DNA of 64,000 nucleotides, from the NCBI GenBank assembly GCA_902729315.2, contig LR746265.1, positions 8,675,392 to 8,739,391 on the forward strand, in the 5' to 3' direction. How positions within the stretch are numbered: the first letter of the stretch is position 1; every line of letters starts with the position of its first letter. Origin of the DNA: Spirodela intermedia (taxonomy: Eukaryota; Streptophyta; Magnoliopsida; Alismatales; Araceae). A model generated the notes under the pieces. That model was not told the origin of the DNA. It made no database searches and saw only the letters and a program-made list of their open reading frames with translations. Shown here in pieces: positions 1 through 11,678 of the stretch. The position numbers and the translations under genes are program-made.

Positions 1-1128
1 TTCACACTTACAAATTATCAGAAATAATTATTAGACCGATAAATGTAAATTTTATGCATAAATAATGAATATTACTTTTTTATAAGAAAGCTGGCACATA
101 AAAATACAGTATTAAAGGGAAGAAATCTAATATTATTTCATACAATCATAATGATTAGTTGCAATGAATAATTACTATAGTTTACCAAAATGAAAATTTT
201 ATCAGTAAATAAATGAACACTACAAGTATTGGATTAAATGGCACAAATTTGATAGTTTAGGTTATATTTATAATTACTAATCACTATGATTAAATATTAT
301 TTATTAGAATATGTAAAGTTATGAAGAAATAAGAATTATGTATTGGAAGCTTATGTGTCCACCAAAGGACACACATCCACCCCATAATGTGTTTAGAACC
401 ACATGTAGTCCAAAACTAAAAGTAATGTAATGTCGTAATTGGTTCCCATCATAGTATAAGTATGATTTCTTTAGTGATGATCTAAAAATTAAGAAGCATC
501 TAGATTCATAGAAGATTGGGTAGATAAAGAGGAGTTTGAAATAAAAGTCACATAGCTATGCTTTGTAATGTTTTCAATTTGAAAAGCATATCTTGACAAA
601 GTTAAATCTTATATGATTCACATGGGTGAATGTCATCGTATATACTTTTTATACATTGCACCCTCTAGATGTTTTCCTAAACTTGAAGCAAAATGTACCC
701 ATCGTCAAATCTTGATTCATTCCATTGATGAGTGGAAAATAAATTTCTTGTCTAAAGTAGGACTTTTAGTATAAGTAGGAAAGTTAATGTATTAACAAGT
801 GTGCCGACCATCACATTTATGAGGATGATGAATTAATCATGGAAACTATTTATTGAAAAAAATTATTATCTATTTTGACTGTAGTCTAATGTAAAATTGT
901 AATTAAGAGTTACATAATTCTATATGCGACCCCTATTAAATGTTTTTGAGCCAAATCTATATTGTATATAAATTTGTATATAGTTTTACACATATAAAAT
1001 GAGATTTTTGCCTTTTTAAGAATACATGTACAATATTTTCAAGTAAATTGATAATATTTTCAAGTACAATATTTTTACCTTTATTATTTTTTAATATAAT
1101 GTCTTTTTTTGTCATAATAGGAAACCAC
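1..1128 (+). repeat. 3' flank of an off-window kinase copy (copy D)
   Basis: AT-rich sequence repeated almost unchanged at 40,836-41,963 (direct) and at 15,534-16,661 and 55,698-56,825 (inverted). At those places it lies directly downstream of the kinase gene, so a plus-strand kinase gene is expected just left of the window. The one short ORF in it (957-1148, minus) begins inside the LTR end and resembles nothing I know. I see no gene here. Confidence 0.75.
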
Positions 1129-1550
1129 TGATAAGTTTTCATTATCATGACTTATTAATTAGTAAATAATATATTTTTAACCTTAACTCATGATAAATAG
1201 ACTTATATTTCTATTAAATTATGAAAAATAGTTTTCAATTGATTAATGTGATTTTTTTAGCTAATTAGATAAGTTTTTTATGTATTTATATGATTTTTAT
1301 AATCCTATTTTTTGAGATAAATCAAGAAAAAGAAATTAAAATAAAAATATAGCAAAAAGAGGGGACCTATCAGCCAACTAGGCCTGCAAGTAGATCAGAA
1401 GGGTAGTCAGGGGGAGCCGTGAGCAAGGGCTTGGGTGACTAGGACCAATGGAGCCATGTGTGCGCCACTCCCTTTCCACGTCACCGGTGGCCAGCCAAGA
1501 CTGAGGCAAAGAATGGTTGTACATGTGAGAGAAATATACTCATTACTTGT
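1129..1550 (+). mobile_element. 5' part of a gypsy LTR, interrupted by another LTR
   Basis: Begins with the LTR terminus TGATAAG and follows the 1801-3524 LTR closely up to CTTGT (1546-1550). There it is broken by a minus-strand LTR. The same arrangement stands complete at 41,964-42,385. Confidence 0.75.
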
Positions 1551-1703
1551 TGACGTGACTCAATCATTGTATATTAAATCACGCAAATCTAAAATTTATA
1601 AAACTAGAAAATATGAACTTTTAGATATTTAGAAGTATTTCTAAATAAATATATCAATTATAATTCAATAAAACTTTCATAAATAGCAATAATTTTACAG
1701 GTC
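1551..1703 (-). mobile_element. 3' end stub of an inverted LTR
   Basis: Starts with TGACGTGACT, the reverse complement of the LTR 3' terminus, and matches 42,386-42,538. It stops abruptly at about 1703, where the sequence switches to kinase-flank DNA. The rest of this LTR is missing here but present at 42,386-44,032. Confidence 0.7.
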
Positions 1704-1800
1704 AATATTTTCAAGTAAATTGATAATATTTTCAAGTACAATATTTTTACCTTTATTATTTTTTAATATAATGCCTTTTTTTGTCATAATAGAAAACCAC
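1704..1800 (+). repeat. Second copy of the kinase-flank end
   Basis: Repeats the flank sequence found at about 1035-1128, including the tandem TTTTCAAGTA motif. It is the inverted equivalent of 55,698-55,794. It marks a rearrangement junction. Confidence 0.7.
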
Positions 1801-3524
1801 TGATAAGTTTTCATTATCATGAGTTAATAATTAGTAAATAACTCATGATAAATAGACTTATATTTTTTAAAAATTATGAAAAATAGTTTTCAATTGATTA
1901 ATGTAATTTTTTTAGCTAATTAGATAATTTTTTATGCATTTATATGATTTTTATAATCCTATTTTTTGAGATAAATCAAGAAAAAGAAATTAAAATAAAA
2001 ATATAGCAAAAAGAGGGGACCCGTCAACCAACCAGGCCTGTAAGTAGATTAGAAGTGTAGTCGGGGGGAGCCACGAGCAAGGGCTTGGGTGACTAGGACC
2101 AATGGAGGCATGTGTGCACCACTCCCCTTCCACGTCGCTGGTGGCCAGCCAAGTCTTATGTAAGGAGTGGTTGTACATGTGAGAGAAAAGTACTCATTAC
2201 TTGTAAATGTGATATTACTATATATTTGCTTAAAACATTGGCGCACAAGTGATGTGGGACTAAACCCACATCACACCTTTCCTTGAAAGGCTTTGACGAT
2301 TTTAATACCTAAATTACTCCTTAATTATAATAGAGATATACTATGAGGACGTCACTTGATAAGGGCATTAGAGTACTTATTTCAATCTCTCTTATATAGG
2401 TGGACAATCAGCACGGGTTTGAATCCTCCTAGAGCCCAATGAAAGATTATCTCGACTTTCCTATAGATCACCAGTGAAGGATTAAGCCATTAAAATTGTT
2501 AGGTCATTGACAAAAATCTTGTCAACACAATTCACAAAGCATTATTACTAAAATTGCTGAAAACGATTCGCGATAAAAGGATCATGAATCTATTGAGTAA
2601 ATCATCTCTGATTGATCGATGAACAAGCTGTCGTCGAGAAGAGGACAATCTGTCGTGAGATGAGTCATCACCTCCTGAGAGCATACTAGACGCGATGAAA
2701 AATCTCCTCTTACTGCACAGACCTGAGGATGAAGCTCCTTAACATGCGTCCCACCTCCATCTAGCTCTTCTCCATCAGGTGACAGCCACTAGAGAGTCAC
2801 AAAGTCTTCATTTTTTTGCTCTGCTAAGTGACGGTTGTCGGAGATAATTTGATGATCCATTTCATTGATCTCTAAACTTTGCATAGATATCTAGAGATTG
2901 CCCACATCGTCCTTGTTCAAGGAGAGCCTTTGAGGCTCTGGACACTACACGACAATCTTCCCGAATACTCAAAATTCTCGTGCATCATCGACACATTATT
3001 ACCGTGACATTGGAATTTTATTTTTCTACTTTCAACTTAACTTTTACTTCATTTAGTGATACTTTGTGTGATTTAAATTTACCAAGCTATATTTGATTCA
3101 ATTACGATTTTTCTACCTTTTACAGGTCTTAATTTGATTAATTAGATCATTTGTAATCGCTTACACAAGAATCACTAGGCAGAACTTTGTTCCTGTTTGA
3201 TTTGCGTTTGTCAGGCACTAACGTCATCCTAACATCCGCACCCTTATTTCCTTTTTTCACGAATTGAAGTATATTTTATTTTTATTTCTCAGTATAAAAT
3301 TCATAAAAAAATTATATTCTTTGAGAAAAATACTAAAAAGTTACCCAATATTATATTACATCTCTGTGATCGACTTAAAAAATTACCACTATTTTTGTAA
3401 ACTTAATTGAATTATAATTAATATATTTGTTTATAAATACTTCTAAATATCTAAAAATTAGTATTTTCTAGTTTTATAATTTTTAAATTTACGTGATTTA
3501 TAATACAACAACTAAGTCACGTCA
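1801..3524 (+). mobile_element. Gypsy LTR, complete (1724 bp)
   Basis: Runs from TGATAAGTTT to CACGTCA, so it has TG...CA termini. It contains a TATA-like TATATATTTGC near 2219 and a perfect 10-bp hairpin at 2249-2274. It is uninterrupted at CATTACTTGTAAATG, the site where sister LTRs carry an inserted solo LTR. Its mirror image is 53,974-55,697. The normal primer-binding site after the LTR is absent: integrase sequence follows at once, implying an internal deletion. Confidence 0.8.
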
Positions 3525-3960
3525 AATGGTTTTTCACCTTCCTATGGAGATCAAACATAAGGCTTATTAAGTTATAAAGAATCTTAATCTTTCTTTAGAC
3601 GCCATAGGTAAGCACCATATGTTGCAATTGCAAGAGCTTCAAGAACTACCCAATGAGATGTACGAGAAGTCTCTAATTTACAAAGTAAAAATGAAGGCTT
3701 TTTATAACAAGAAGGAGAGCAGAAAGAGTTTTCATGAGCATCAAAAAGTTTGGCTTTACAATTCTCGATTGAAACTATTCCTCGAGAAATTAAAATCTAG
3801 ATGGGATGGACCATACCTTGTGATTAAAGTTTTTGACTATGGTGCAGTATTAATTGCAGATCTGAAAACTAGTAAAAATTTTAATGTGAATGGGCAAAGA
3901 TTAAAACCTTATTTAGAAAATGAACCCTCCTTCTCTACCCATTTCCACTCAATTATATGA
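3525..3960 (+). pseudogene. Gypsy integrase C-terminal remnant
   Basis: The open stretch from 3619 encodes 113 residues typical of the end of Ty3/gypsy integrase in the Tat/Athila group: a region rich in LQEL repeats, then NSRLKLF, then the GPY/F-type motif SRWDGPYLV, then NGQRLKPY. Homology continues upstream to 3526 through one in-frame stop at 3568. The integrase catalytic core, reverse transcriptase and RNase H are absent, and the fragment is fused directly to the upstream LTR. It is a dead fragment of a mobile element, not a small host gene. Three related copies lie at 11,679, 45,477 and 53,538. Confidence 0.85.
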
Positions 3961-5191
3961 TCCATCCATTGAACCTCAATCTTCTTAGAACTTTCTCTCC
4001 ATCATGTACTCTAAGATGGCATAGCTTTCTTTTCCACTACATTCCATTTTTATTATTTTTCTCTATCCTTTGATATTTTTCTTGAGTTTTTATTAAGTGA
4101 ACAGATCAAGCATTCTAGAGGAATTGCATATCATGACACAGATTAATACAAAAGAAAATCAGAAGGATGAAGAGTGAAAATCAGTTTGCACATTTAATGC
4201 TTTCTCCTTTTTCTCTTATATAGATATATTGAGGACAATGCGAATGGTCATTTGGGGGGGAAGAATAAATGCATGAGGGTGAATACATGAGATTACATCA
4301 GGTGCTATAGTGCTTATAACTAAATCATGAAGTTCATCATCTTTCATGGTGCATATAACCCACACTCTTAAATTGAGAAAATCTACTTTGGTCTTCTGCC
4401 GGATTTATGTTATGAATTCTTATTATTAACTATGAGTAGTAAATTGAATCTTTCTCTTTCTTGATCAATACTCAGTCAAAAAAATTTCAAATTATTTGAT
4501 GCTTTTACAAATCATTAATCATCATTAAACTTGAGACAAAAGAATAAAACATGGTAAAGATTACACTAGAAAAAATAAAATAAAATTGTAGTAGCACCTT
4601 AGCTGATTTCGTGGGGCTTCCACATGTGAAATTAGGATCAACAAGGCTTACAAAATACTTCTTGTAACGATTCTTCTAGCTTTTACAGATCTTAATTTGG
4701 CTAACAAAATTGTCTATAATCGCTTATGTAAAAATCACCAGGTAGTTTTCTATTTCTACTTGGTTTGCATTCATTAGGTGCTAACATCATCTTGACATCT
4801 ACACCTTTATTTTCTTTTTTCACAAATTTTAAATATATTTTATTTTCTTTTTTTAGTTTAAAATTCATAAAAAATTGTATTCTTTGAGAACATTTATGAA
4901 ATATTACTTGATATTATATTAGATTCCTATGATTGGCCTAGAAAATTTTCACTATTTTTAGACCTTTGATTAAAATATAATTAATATAATTATTCAAAAA
5001 TACTTCTAAATATCTAAAAATTAGTATTTTCTAGTTTTATAAATTTAAAATTTGTGTGGTTTACTAAACAAGGGATATTTTAGGTATTAAAATTATTAAA
5101 ACTTTTTGGAGGCTATGACCCTTGGTTTAGTCCCACATTGGTTATATGCTGAGTTTTGAGGTTGATATATAGTAATACTAGACTTGATAAT
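3961..5191 (+). mobile_element. Gypsy 3' non-coding region with rearranged LTR pieces
   Basis: Follows the integrase remnant. TTGAGGACAATG at 4229-4240 and a G7 run at 4254-4260 form the purine-rich post-pol motif usual in Tat/Athila elements. From about 4666 to 5062 the sequence resembles an LTR 3' half. From about 5105 to 5191 it resembles the opposite strand of an LTR 5' half (TTTAGTCCCACAT, then GATATATAGTAATAC). This head-to-head LTR hybrid recurs at 10,052-10,985 (inverted). No gene is visible. Confidence 0.55.
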
Positions 5192-6829
5192 TGATAAGTC
5201 TTCATTATCATGAGTTAATAATTAGTAAATAATATGGTTTTAGTCTTAACTCATGATAAATAGACTTATATTTGTGTTAAAGTGTGAAAAGTTATTTTTA
5301 GTTGATTAACATGAATTGTTAGGTAATTATGTGATTTTATATAATTTTATATGATTTTTATAGTCTTACTTTTGAGATAAATAAAGAAAAAGAAATTAAA
5401 ATAAAAATAAGACAAAATGGGGGAACCTTCTAGGCCCGCAAGTAAGTCAGAAGTGCAGTTGGGGAGTAGCCATCAGTAGGGGTTCGAGTGGCTTGGACCA
5501 ATTGGGCACATGTGCGCCACCCCCCTTTCATGTCACCGGTGGCCAGCCGACTGTGAGGCAAGGAGTGGTCATACACGTGTGAGAAAAGGACTTGATCGAA
5601 AATATAGTATTACTATATATTCACAAGAAATTTTAGCACACAATTGATGTGGGACTTTTTTAACCCCCGTCACACCTCCCTAGAAAGGGCGAGGGGGCAA
5701 TCAGTGCAAGTTTGAATCCTCCCAGTGCCAAAATTCATATTTTGTTTATTTGTTTATCGTGACTTTCCTACAGATCACCGATGAAGGATTAAGCAACCAA
5801 AATCACTAGATCATTGGCAAAAATCTCATCAATGCAATTCGTAGAGTATTGTTACTAAAATTGTTGAACGATTCACGATAATAAGATCGTGAATCTATCG
5901 AGTAACTCATCTTTGATTGATCGACGAACAAGCTATTATCAGGAAGAGGACGATCTGTTGGGAGACAAGTCACCACCTCCTAAGAGCATACCAAATGCGA
6001 TGAAGAGTCTCCTCTTGTTGTGCGGATCTAAGGATGAAGCTTCTTGACATGCGCCCCACCTCCATCCAGCTCCTCTCTGTCGAGTGACAACCACTAGAGA
6101 GTCGCAAAGTTGCTGTTTTTTTGCTCCGTCAGGTGGCAGCCACCAGAGACGATTCGACAAGCCATTTTATTGATCTCTAGACTTTGCAAGGAGATCTAGA
6201 GATTGCCCACATCGTCTTTGTCCAAGGAGAACCTTCAAGGCCATGGACACTACACAAAGATCTTCTAGAATGCTCAAGATTCTAGTGCATCACTGACGCA
6301 TCACCGTTGTGATGTCGAAACTCTGTTTTCCTACTTTCAACTTAATTTTCCTTTCAGTTAGTGATAATTTATTGATTTTAAATTTACAAAGATATACTTC
6401 ATTTCATTACGATTCTTCCAGCTTTTCTAGATCTTAACTTGATCAATTAAATTGTCTGTAATCGCTTATGTAAAGAATCACCGAGCAGAACTTTATTTTC
6501 GCTCGATTTGCATTCCTCAAGCGCTGATATCATCTTGACGTCTACACCCCTATTTCTTTTTTTTGTGAATTTTAAATATATTTTCTTTTCATTTACTAGT
6601 ATAAAATTTATAGAAAATAGTATTCTTTGAGGTCAATTTTGAATAATTACCAGATATTATATTACATCCCTTTGATCGACCTAGAAAATTACACTATTTT
6701 AGGAAGTTTTATTAAATTATACTTGATATATTTATTCAAAAATACTTCTAAATATCTGAAAATTCGTATTTTCTAGTTTTATAAATTTTAAATTTACGTG
6801 ATTTACAATACGATGACTAAGTCACGTCA
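5192..6829 (+). repeat. 5' LTR of the gag-only element (1638 bp)
   Basis: TGATAAGTCTTCATTATCAT at the start and GTCACGTCA at the end. It contains the conserved hairpin with ATCTCTAGA (6173-6181) and TCTAGAGAT (6195-6203) around a 13-nt loop, and a TATA-like TATATATTC near 5624. Confidence 0.8.
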
Positions 6830-6834
6830 AATTT

Positions 6835-6852
6835 TGACACCATTGCTAGGGA
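6835..6852 (+). other. Primer-binding site, tRNA-Asp type, decayed
   Basis: TGACACCATTGCTAGGGA lies just inside the 5' LTR. It matches the Tat/Athila primer site TGGCGCCGTTGCCGGGGA at 13 of 18 bases, and all five differences are G-to-A or C-to-T, as expected from decay of methylated cytosines. Confidence 0.7.
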
Positions 6853-7043
6853 TGTATTGCATAATATTTAGTATTTTTCTATTTTTCTCTTAGAGTACAC
6901 AAAAAAATTTAACTCTTATTTTATTTTCTTTTTGCTAATTTTTTTTAAAAAAAAGGGAACGAAGAGAAACAAAGCAAGGACCAGAGCATACTAAAGGAGG
7001 GTAACAATTACTAAACTTTTCCCTTGAATTTATTGATTTTTTT

Positions 7044-7755
7044 ATGCATGGTAGAAGATCCTTGCATCCAAGACTAGAAAATCCTTCTATTATTTCATTC
7101 AAAAATAAAAATCGAAAAGAAAAATTAATTTTGATAGATCCTAAAGGAAGTACATGTCAAATTGAGAACAATCCTATGGTCATGAAAAATCATTATATCC
7201 TTGATTCATTTCAAAGAGCATCAAATATTAGAGTCCCATTAGCACCCACTTTTAAATTCGAAATAAATCTAGGAATTTTTCAAATACTCCCTAATTTTCA
7301 TGGATTGCCTTTAGAGAAACCTCATCAGCACTTAGAAAAATTTCATATGGTCTGTGATTTAGTTAATCTCCCTCAAGTTACACCATAAATTATTAAGATG
7401 AATAGGCTTTTCTTCAAAAAATTTATTCCTTAAGAAAAACTCAAAATATGAGAAAACATATATGGAGTTTTCCTCAAAGATCAGGAGAAACTTTACATGA
7501 AACATGGGAAACATTCAAAGATTTACTTAGAAAGTGTCCTCATCATGCTATACCCAAGTGGCAGCTCAATAGAATTTTTTATGATGGATTATTAGAATAA
7601 TATAGAAATATGGTTGATTCTATATGTGTAAGAGCTTTTATGAAGAAAACCCCTAATGAGATTTACAGTCTTTATGAGAATTTAAGTGAAAATTCGAGAG
7701 ATCAAGCCTTTTTTGAGGAATATGTAGGATCAATATTATTCTTGAATGAGTATTG
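7044..7755 (+). pseudogene. Broken gag of the gag-only element
   Basis: The first open stretch (7044-7388, 114 codons) starts MHGRRSLHPRLENP and contains the Tat/Athila gag signature: a hydrophobic stretch with PNFHGLPLEKPHQHLEKFHMVCD. It ends at a stop. After a deletion relative to the copy at 61,140, a second frame from about 7448 carries ETWETFKDLLRKCPHHAIP, another hallmark of this capsid domain, and then meets stops. Stops and frame changes make it non-functional. The spacer copy on the minus strand (32,995 downwards) retains about 60 more bases of the middle. Confidence 0.85.
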
Positions 7756-8024
7756 ATAATTGAAACATCTTGTAAATATATCTATGAGTGAAGAAGTGAT
7801 AAAGATGTGAATAGAAGAAGTGAAGTCTAGATTGTTATTCCAAAGAGTGTTTAAACATTTAAGTGCTTGACATCATTCTTAAATACTTGATATAAGAATC
7901 CAAAGTATTTAAAGGTGCATCATTTCTAATTATATACTTTTTTTTTCCTATATTGAAATATGATATTTGAGATTTGTAAAATTTTATTTTCGTAATTCCA
8001 TTGCTAAGGGACTAGCAATGATTT

Positions 8025-8036
8025 AAGTTGGGGGTG
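8025..8036 (+). other. Polypurine tract
   Basis: AAGTTGGGGGTG stands directly against the TG of the 3' LTR at 8037, the expected place for the plus-strand primer of a retrotransposon. Confidence 0.75.
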
Positions 8037-9666
8037 TGATAAGTCTTCATTATTATGAGTTAATAATTAGTAAATAATATAGATTTAGCCTTAACTCATG
8101 ATAAATAGACTTATATTTGTGTTAAAGTGTGAAAAGAGGTTTTCAATTGATTAACGTGAATTTTTGGGTAATTATGTGATTTTATATAATTTTTACAGTC
8201 TTACTTTTGAGATAAATGAAGAACAAGAAATAAAAATAAAAATATTACAAAATGGTGGGACCCGCTGGCCAGTTGGGCCCACAAGCAGGTTAGAAGCACA
8301 GTCAGGGAGTAGCCGCGAGCAAGGGATCGAACGACTTGAACCAATGGGGGCATGTGTGTGCCACTCCCCTTTCACATCACTAGTGGCCAGCCGGCTGTGG
8401 GGCAAGGAGTGGTTGTACACGCGAGAGAAGGGACTTTGCTTAGAAAGCTAACATTACTATATATTCGCTTAAAAAATTAGCACACAGCTGATGTGGGACT
8501 AAACCCGCGTCACACCTTCCTCAGAAGAGGCGGGCGACTGACATAGGTTCGAGTTCTTCTAGAGTCAAAAGTCATATATTTTTATCTAATTATTGTGACT
8601 TTTCTGCAGATCGCTGGTGAAGGATTAAGTAACGAGAATCACTAGATCATCGGCAAAAATCTCATCAATGCGACTCGCAGAGCATTGCTACTAAAATTGC
8701 TGAAGGATTCGCGATAAAAGGATTGCGAATCCATCAAGTAAATCATCCCCGATTAATCAACAAACAAGCCGTCGTCAAGAAGAGGACAATCCGTCGAGAG
8801 ACAAGTCGCCACCTCCTGAGAGTGTACCAGATGCGATGAAGAGCCTCCTCTTGCTGCACGGACCTAAGGATGAAGCTCTGTGACACATGCCCCACCTCCA
8901 TTCAGCTCCTCTCCGTCGAGTGACACCCGCCGGAGAGCTGTAAAGTTACCATTTTTCCACTCCGCCGAGTGACAGCCACTAGAGACGACTCAATGACCCA
9001 TTTCATTAATCTCTAGACTTCACGAGAAAATCTAGAGATTGCCCACGTTGTCTTTGTCCAAGGAGAGCCTTCGAGGCTATAGACACTGTATGACGATCCT
9101 CCCAAACACTCAGGATTCCGGTGCATCACCGACACATCGCTGTCGCGACGCCAGAACTCTGTTTTCTTGCTTTCAATTTACTTTATGCTTCATTTAGTGA
9201 TAATTTTTGTGTTTTTAAGTTATCAAAATATACTTTGTTCAATTATGATTCTTTGAGCTTTTACAGATCTTAATTTGATTAATTAAATCGTCTATAATCG
9301 CTTACGTAAGAATCATCAGGTGGAACTCTATTTTTGCCTAATTCATGTTCGTCGGGTGCTGACATCATCCCGACATCGACACCCTTATTTCCCTTTTTTT
9401 TGTGAATTTTAAATATATTTTCTTTTCATTTCCTAGTATAAAATTCATAGAAAATCATATTCATTGAGAAAAATTCTAAATAATTACGAGATATTATATT
9501 ACATCCTTGTGATCGACATGGAAAATTATCGTTATTTAGGAAGTTTTATTGAATTATAATTGATATATTTATTCAGAAATACTTCTAAATATTCGAAAAT
9601 TTGTATTTTCTAGTTTTATAAATTTTATATTTGCATGATTTAATATACAACGACTAAGTCACATCA
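8037..9666 (+). repeat. 3' LTR of the gag-only element (1630 bp)
   Basis: TGATAAGTC to CACATCA. It differs from its partner at 5192-6829 at many scattered sites by eye, so the element is old or the two LTRs come from different events. Confidence 0.8.
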
Positions 9667-10051
9667 CCTCCCCTCTACTTGAGTCTTGCATTGTCCTTAA
9701 TGCATGTGAGAGAAGGGAAAAGAGAAGAAAATTCTGATTTTTATGCCCCATCTACTACACTATTGTCCTTGAATAGTTCTAACTAAAGCACTCGACCAAT
9801 AAAATATGTCCGAAACAAAAGCTAGTAAGGAAATGCATAAAAAGAAATGATAGTTCTCCTCACGATAAAATATGTGCATACACACAAATAGATCAAGTTC
9901 TCAAATATCTGCTAGAGACCAACCAATCACCTCTCTCTATGTCCTAAGTACATCAAGTAATCTATTCTCTTGATCCTTAGACAAATACGATGATATAATC
10001 ATTGGATAAGTTTGATGTTAATCAAAAAATACATGCTTTAGTGAAGATGGT
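9667..10051 (-). repeat. Recurring gypsy-derived segment
   Basis: On the minus strand it contains CATTAAGGACAATGCAAGAC followed by a purine-rich tract, like the post-pol region of a gypsy element. Copies lie at about 21,140-21,496, 24,200-24,575, 35,944-36,330 (inverted) and 47,446-47,830 (inverted). No gene is visible. Confidence 0.6.
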
Positions 10052-10985
10052 TGATAAGTCTTCATTATCATGAGTTAATAATTAATTAATAATATAGTTT
10101 TAATCTAAACTCATGATAAATAGACTTATATTTACGTCAAATTATGAAAAATAGTTTTTAGTTAGTTAATTTTGCTAATTATGGGATTTTATGTGAATTT
10201 ATATAATTTTTATAATCTTATTTTTGAGTTAAATAAAGAGAAATAAAATAAAAAGATAGAAGAAAGAGAAAACATGCCACCTAGTCGAGCCCATAAATAG
10301 GTTGGAAGCATTGACAGGCGGAATCGTGAGTAAGGGCATGAGCGACTAAAGATGGACTAATAAGGGGCACATGTGCATCACTCGCCTTCCACATCATCAA
10401 TGGCTAGTCGGGCATGTGATAAAGAGTAGCCGTACACATGTGAGAAAGGGACACATTTATTATCAAGTGTAGTATTACTATATATCAACCTCAGAACTCG
10501 ACATATAATCAATGTGGGACTAAACCTGGGGTCACAGCCTTCGAAAAGTTTTAATAATTTTAATATCCCTTATTTAGTAAACCATAGAAATTTAAAATTT
10601 ATAAAACTAGAAAACACTAATTTTTAGATATTTAAAAGTATTTTTGAATAATTATATCAATTATAGTTTAATGAAAGGTCTAAAAATAGTAGAAATTTTC
10701 TAGGTGAATCACATGGATGTAATATAATGTCAGGTAATATTTCAGAAATGTTCTCAAAGAATACGATTTTTTATGAATTTTAAATTAAAAAAGAAAAGAA
10801 AATATATTTCAAATTTCTGAAAAAGGGAAATAAATGTGTAGATGTCAAAATGATGTCAGCACCTAATGAATGCAAACCAGGCAGAAATAGAGTTCTACCT
10901 AGTGATTTTTAGATAAGTGATTATAGATGATTTAATTAGTCAAATTAAGATCTGTAAAAGCTAGAAGAATCGTTACAATAAGTAT
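10052..10985 (+). mobile_element. Head-to-head LTR hybrid
   Basis: Starts as a plus-strand LTR (TGATAAGTCTTC). It passes a TATATATCAACC element and a GTGGGACTAAACC box near 10,515. From about 10,575 it continues as the reverse complement of an LTR 3' half, ending near GCTAGAAGAATCGTTAC. Mirror copy 46,512-47,445; related copies at 4666-5191 and 35,037-35,943. Confidence 0.55.
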
Positions 10986-11678
10986 TTAACAAGCCTTGTT
11001 GATCCTAATTTTGCATGTGGAAGCCCCACGAAATCAGCTAAGGTGCTACTACGATTTTTATTTTATTTTCTCTAAAGTAATCTTTACCATGTTCTATCCT
11101 TTTGTCTCAAGTTTAATCATGATTAATGATTTGTAAAAGCATCAATTAATTTGAAAACTTTTTGACTGACTACTAATCAAGAAAGAGAAAGATTCAATTT
11201 ACTACTCATAGTTAATAATAAGAATTCATAACATAAATCCAGCAAAAGATCAAACTAGATTTTCTCAATTTAAGAGTGGGTTATATGCACCATGAAAGAT
11301 GATGAACTTCATCATTTAGTTATAAGCATTATAGCACCTGATGTAATCTCATGTATTCACCCTCATGCATTTATTCTTCCCCCCCAAACAACCATTCGCA
11401 TTGTCCTCAATGCATCTATTTAAGAGAAAAAGGAGAAAGCATTAAATGTGCAAACTGATTTTCACTCTTCATCCTTCTGATTTTCTTTTGTATTAATCTA
11501 TGTCATGATATGCACTTCTTCTAGAACGCTAGATCTGTTTGCTTAATAAAAACTCCAGAAAAATATCAAAGGATAGAGAAAAATAATAAAAAAGGAATGT
11601 AGTGGAAAAGAAAGCTATGCCATCTTAGAGTACATGATGGAGGGGAAGTTCTAAGAAGATTGAGGTTCAATGGATGGA
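10986..11678 (-). mobile_element. Gypsy 3' non-coding region
   Basis: Minus-strand counterpart of 3961-4665. The run of seven C at 11,380-11,386 followed by CATTGTCCTCAA at 11,399-11,410 is the reverse complement of the post-pol GAGGACAATG...GGGGGG motif. No ORF. Confidence 0.55.

Larger units (their letters stand above)
5192..9666 (+). mobile_element. Gag-only LTR retrotransposon (4.5 kb)
   Basis: Complete LTR-internal-LTR unit: LTR 5192-6829, tRNA-Asp-like primer site at 6835, broken gag 7044 to about 7755, polypurine tract 8025-8036, LTR 8037-9666. The 1.2-kb internal region has no protease, reverse transcriptase, RNase H or integrase, so this is a non-autonomous (TR-GAG-like) derivative that would need another element's enzymes. 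The 5-bp flanks do not match (ATAAT and CCTCC), so the right flank has been lost by deletion. Mirror copy at 47,831-52,306. Confidence 0.8.

Noticed and set aside
957-1148. 63-codon ORF repeated four times
   Set aside because: It starts inside an LTR end and runs through AT-rich flank. Its recurrence follows from the segmental duplication, not from selection.
3619-3960. 113-aa small protein as a possible new host gene family (four copies)
   Set aside because: The sequence is the C-terminal end of gypsy integrase (SRWDGPYLV, NGQRLKPY) with LTR and post-pol motifs on either side.
4229-4260. G-rich run as a possible quadruplex or regulatory site
   Set aside because: It is the standard purine-rich post-pol motif of Tat/Athila elements.
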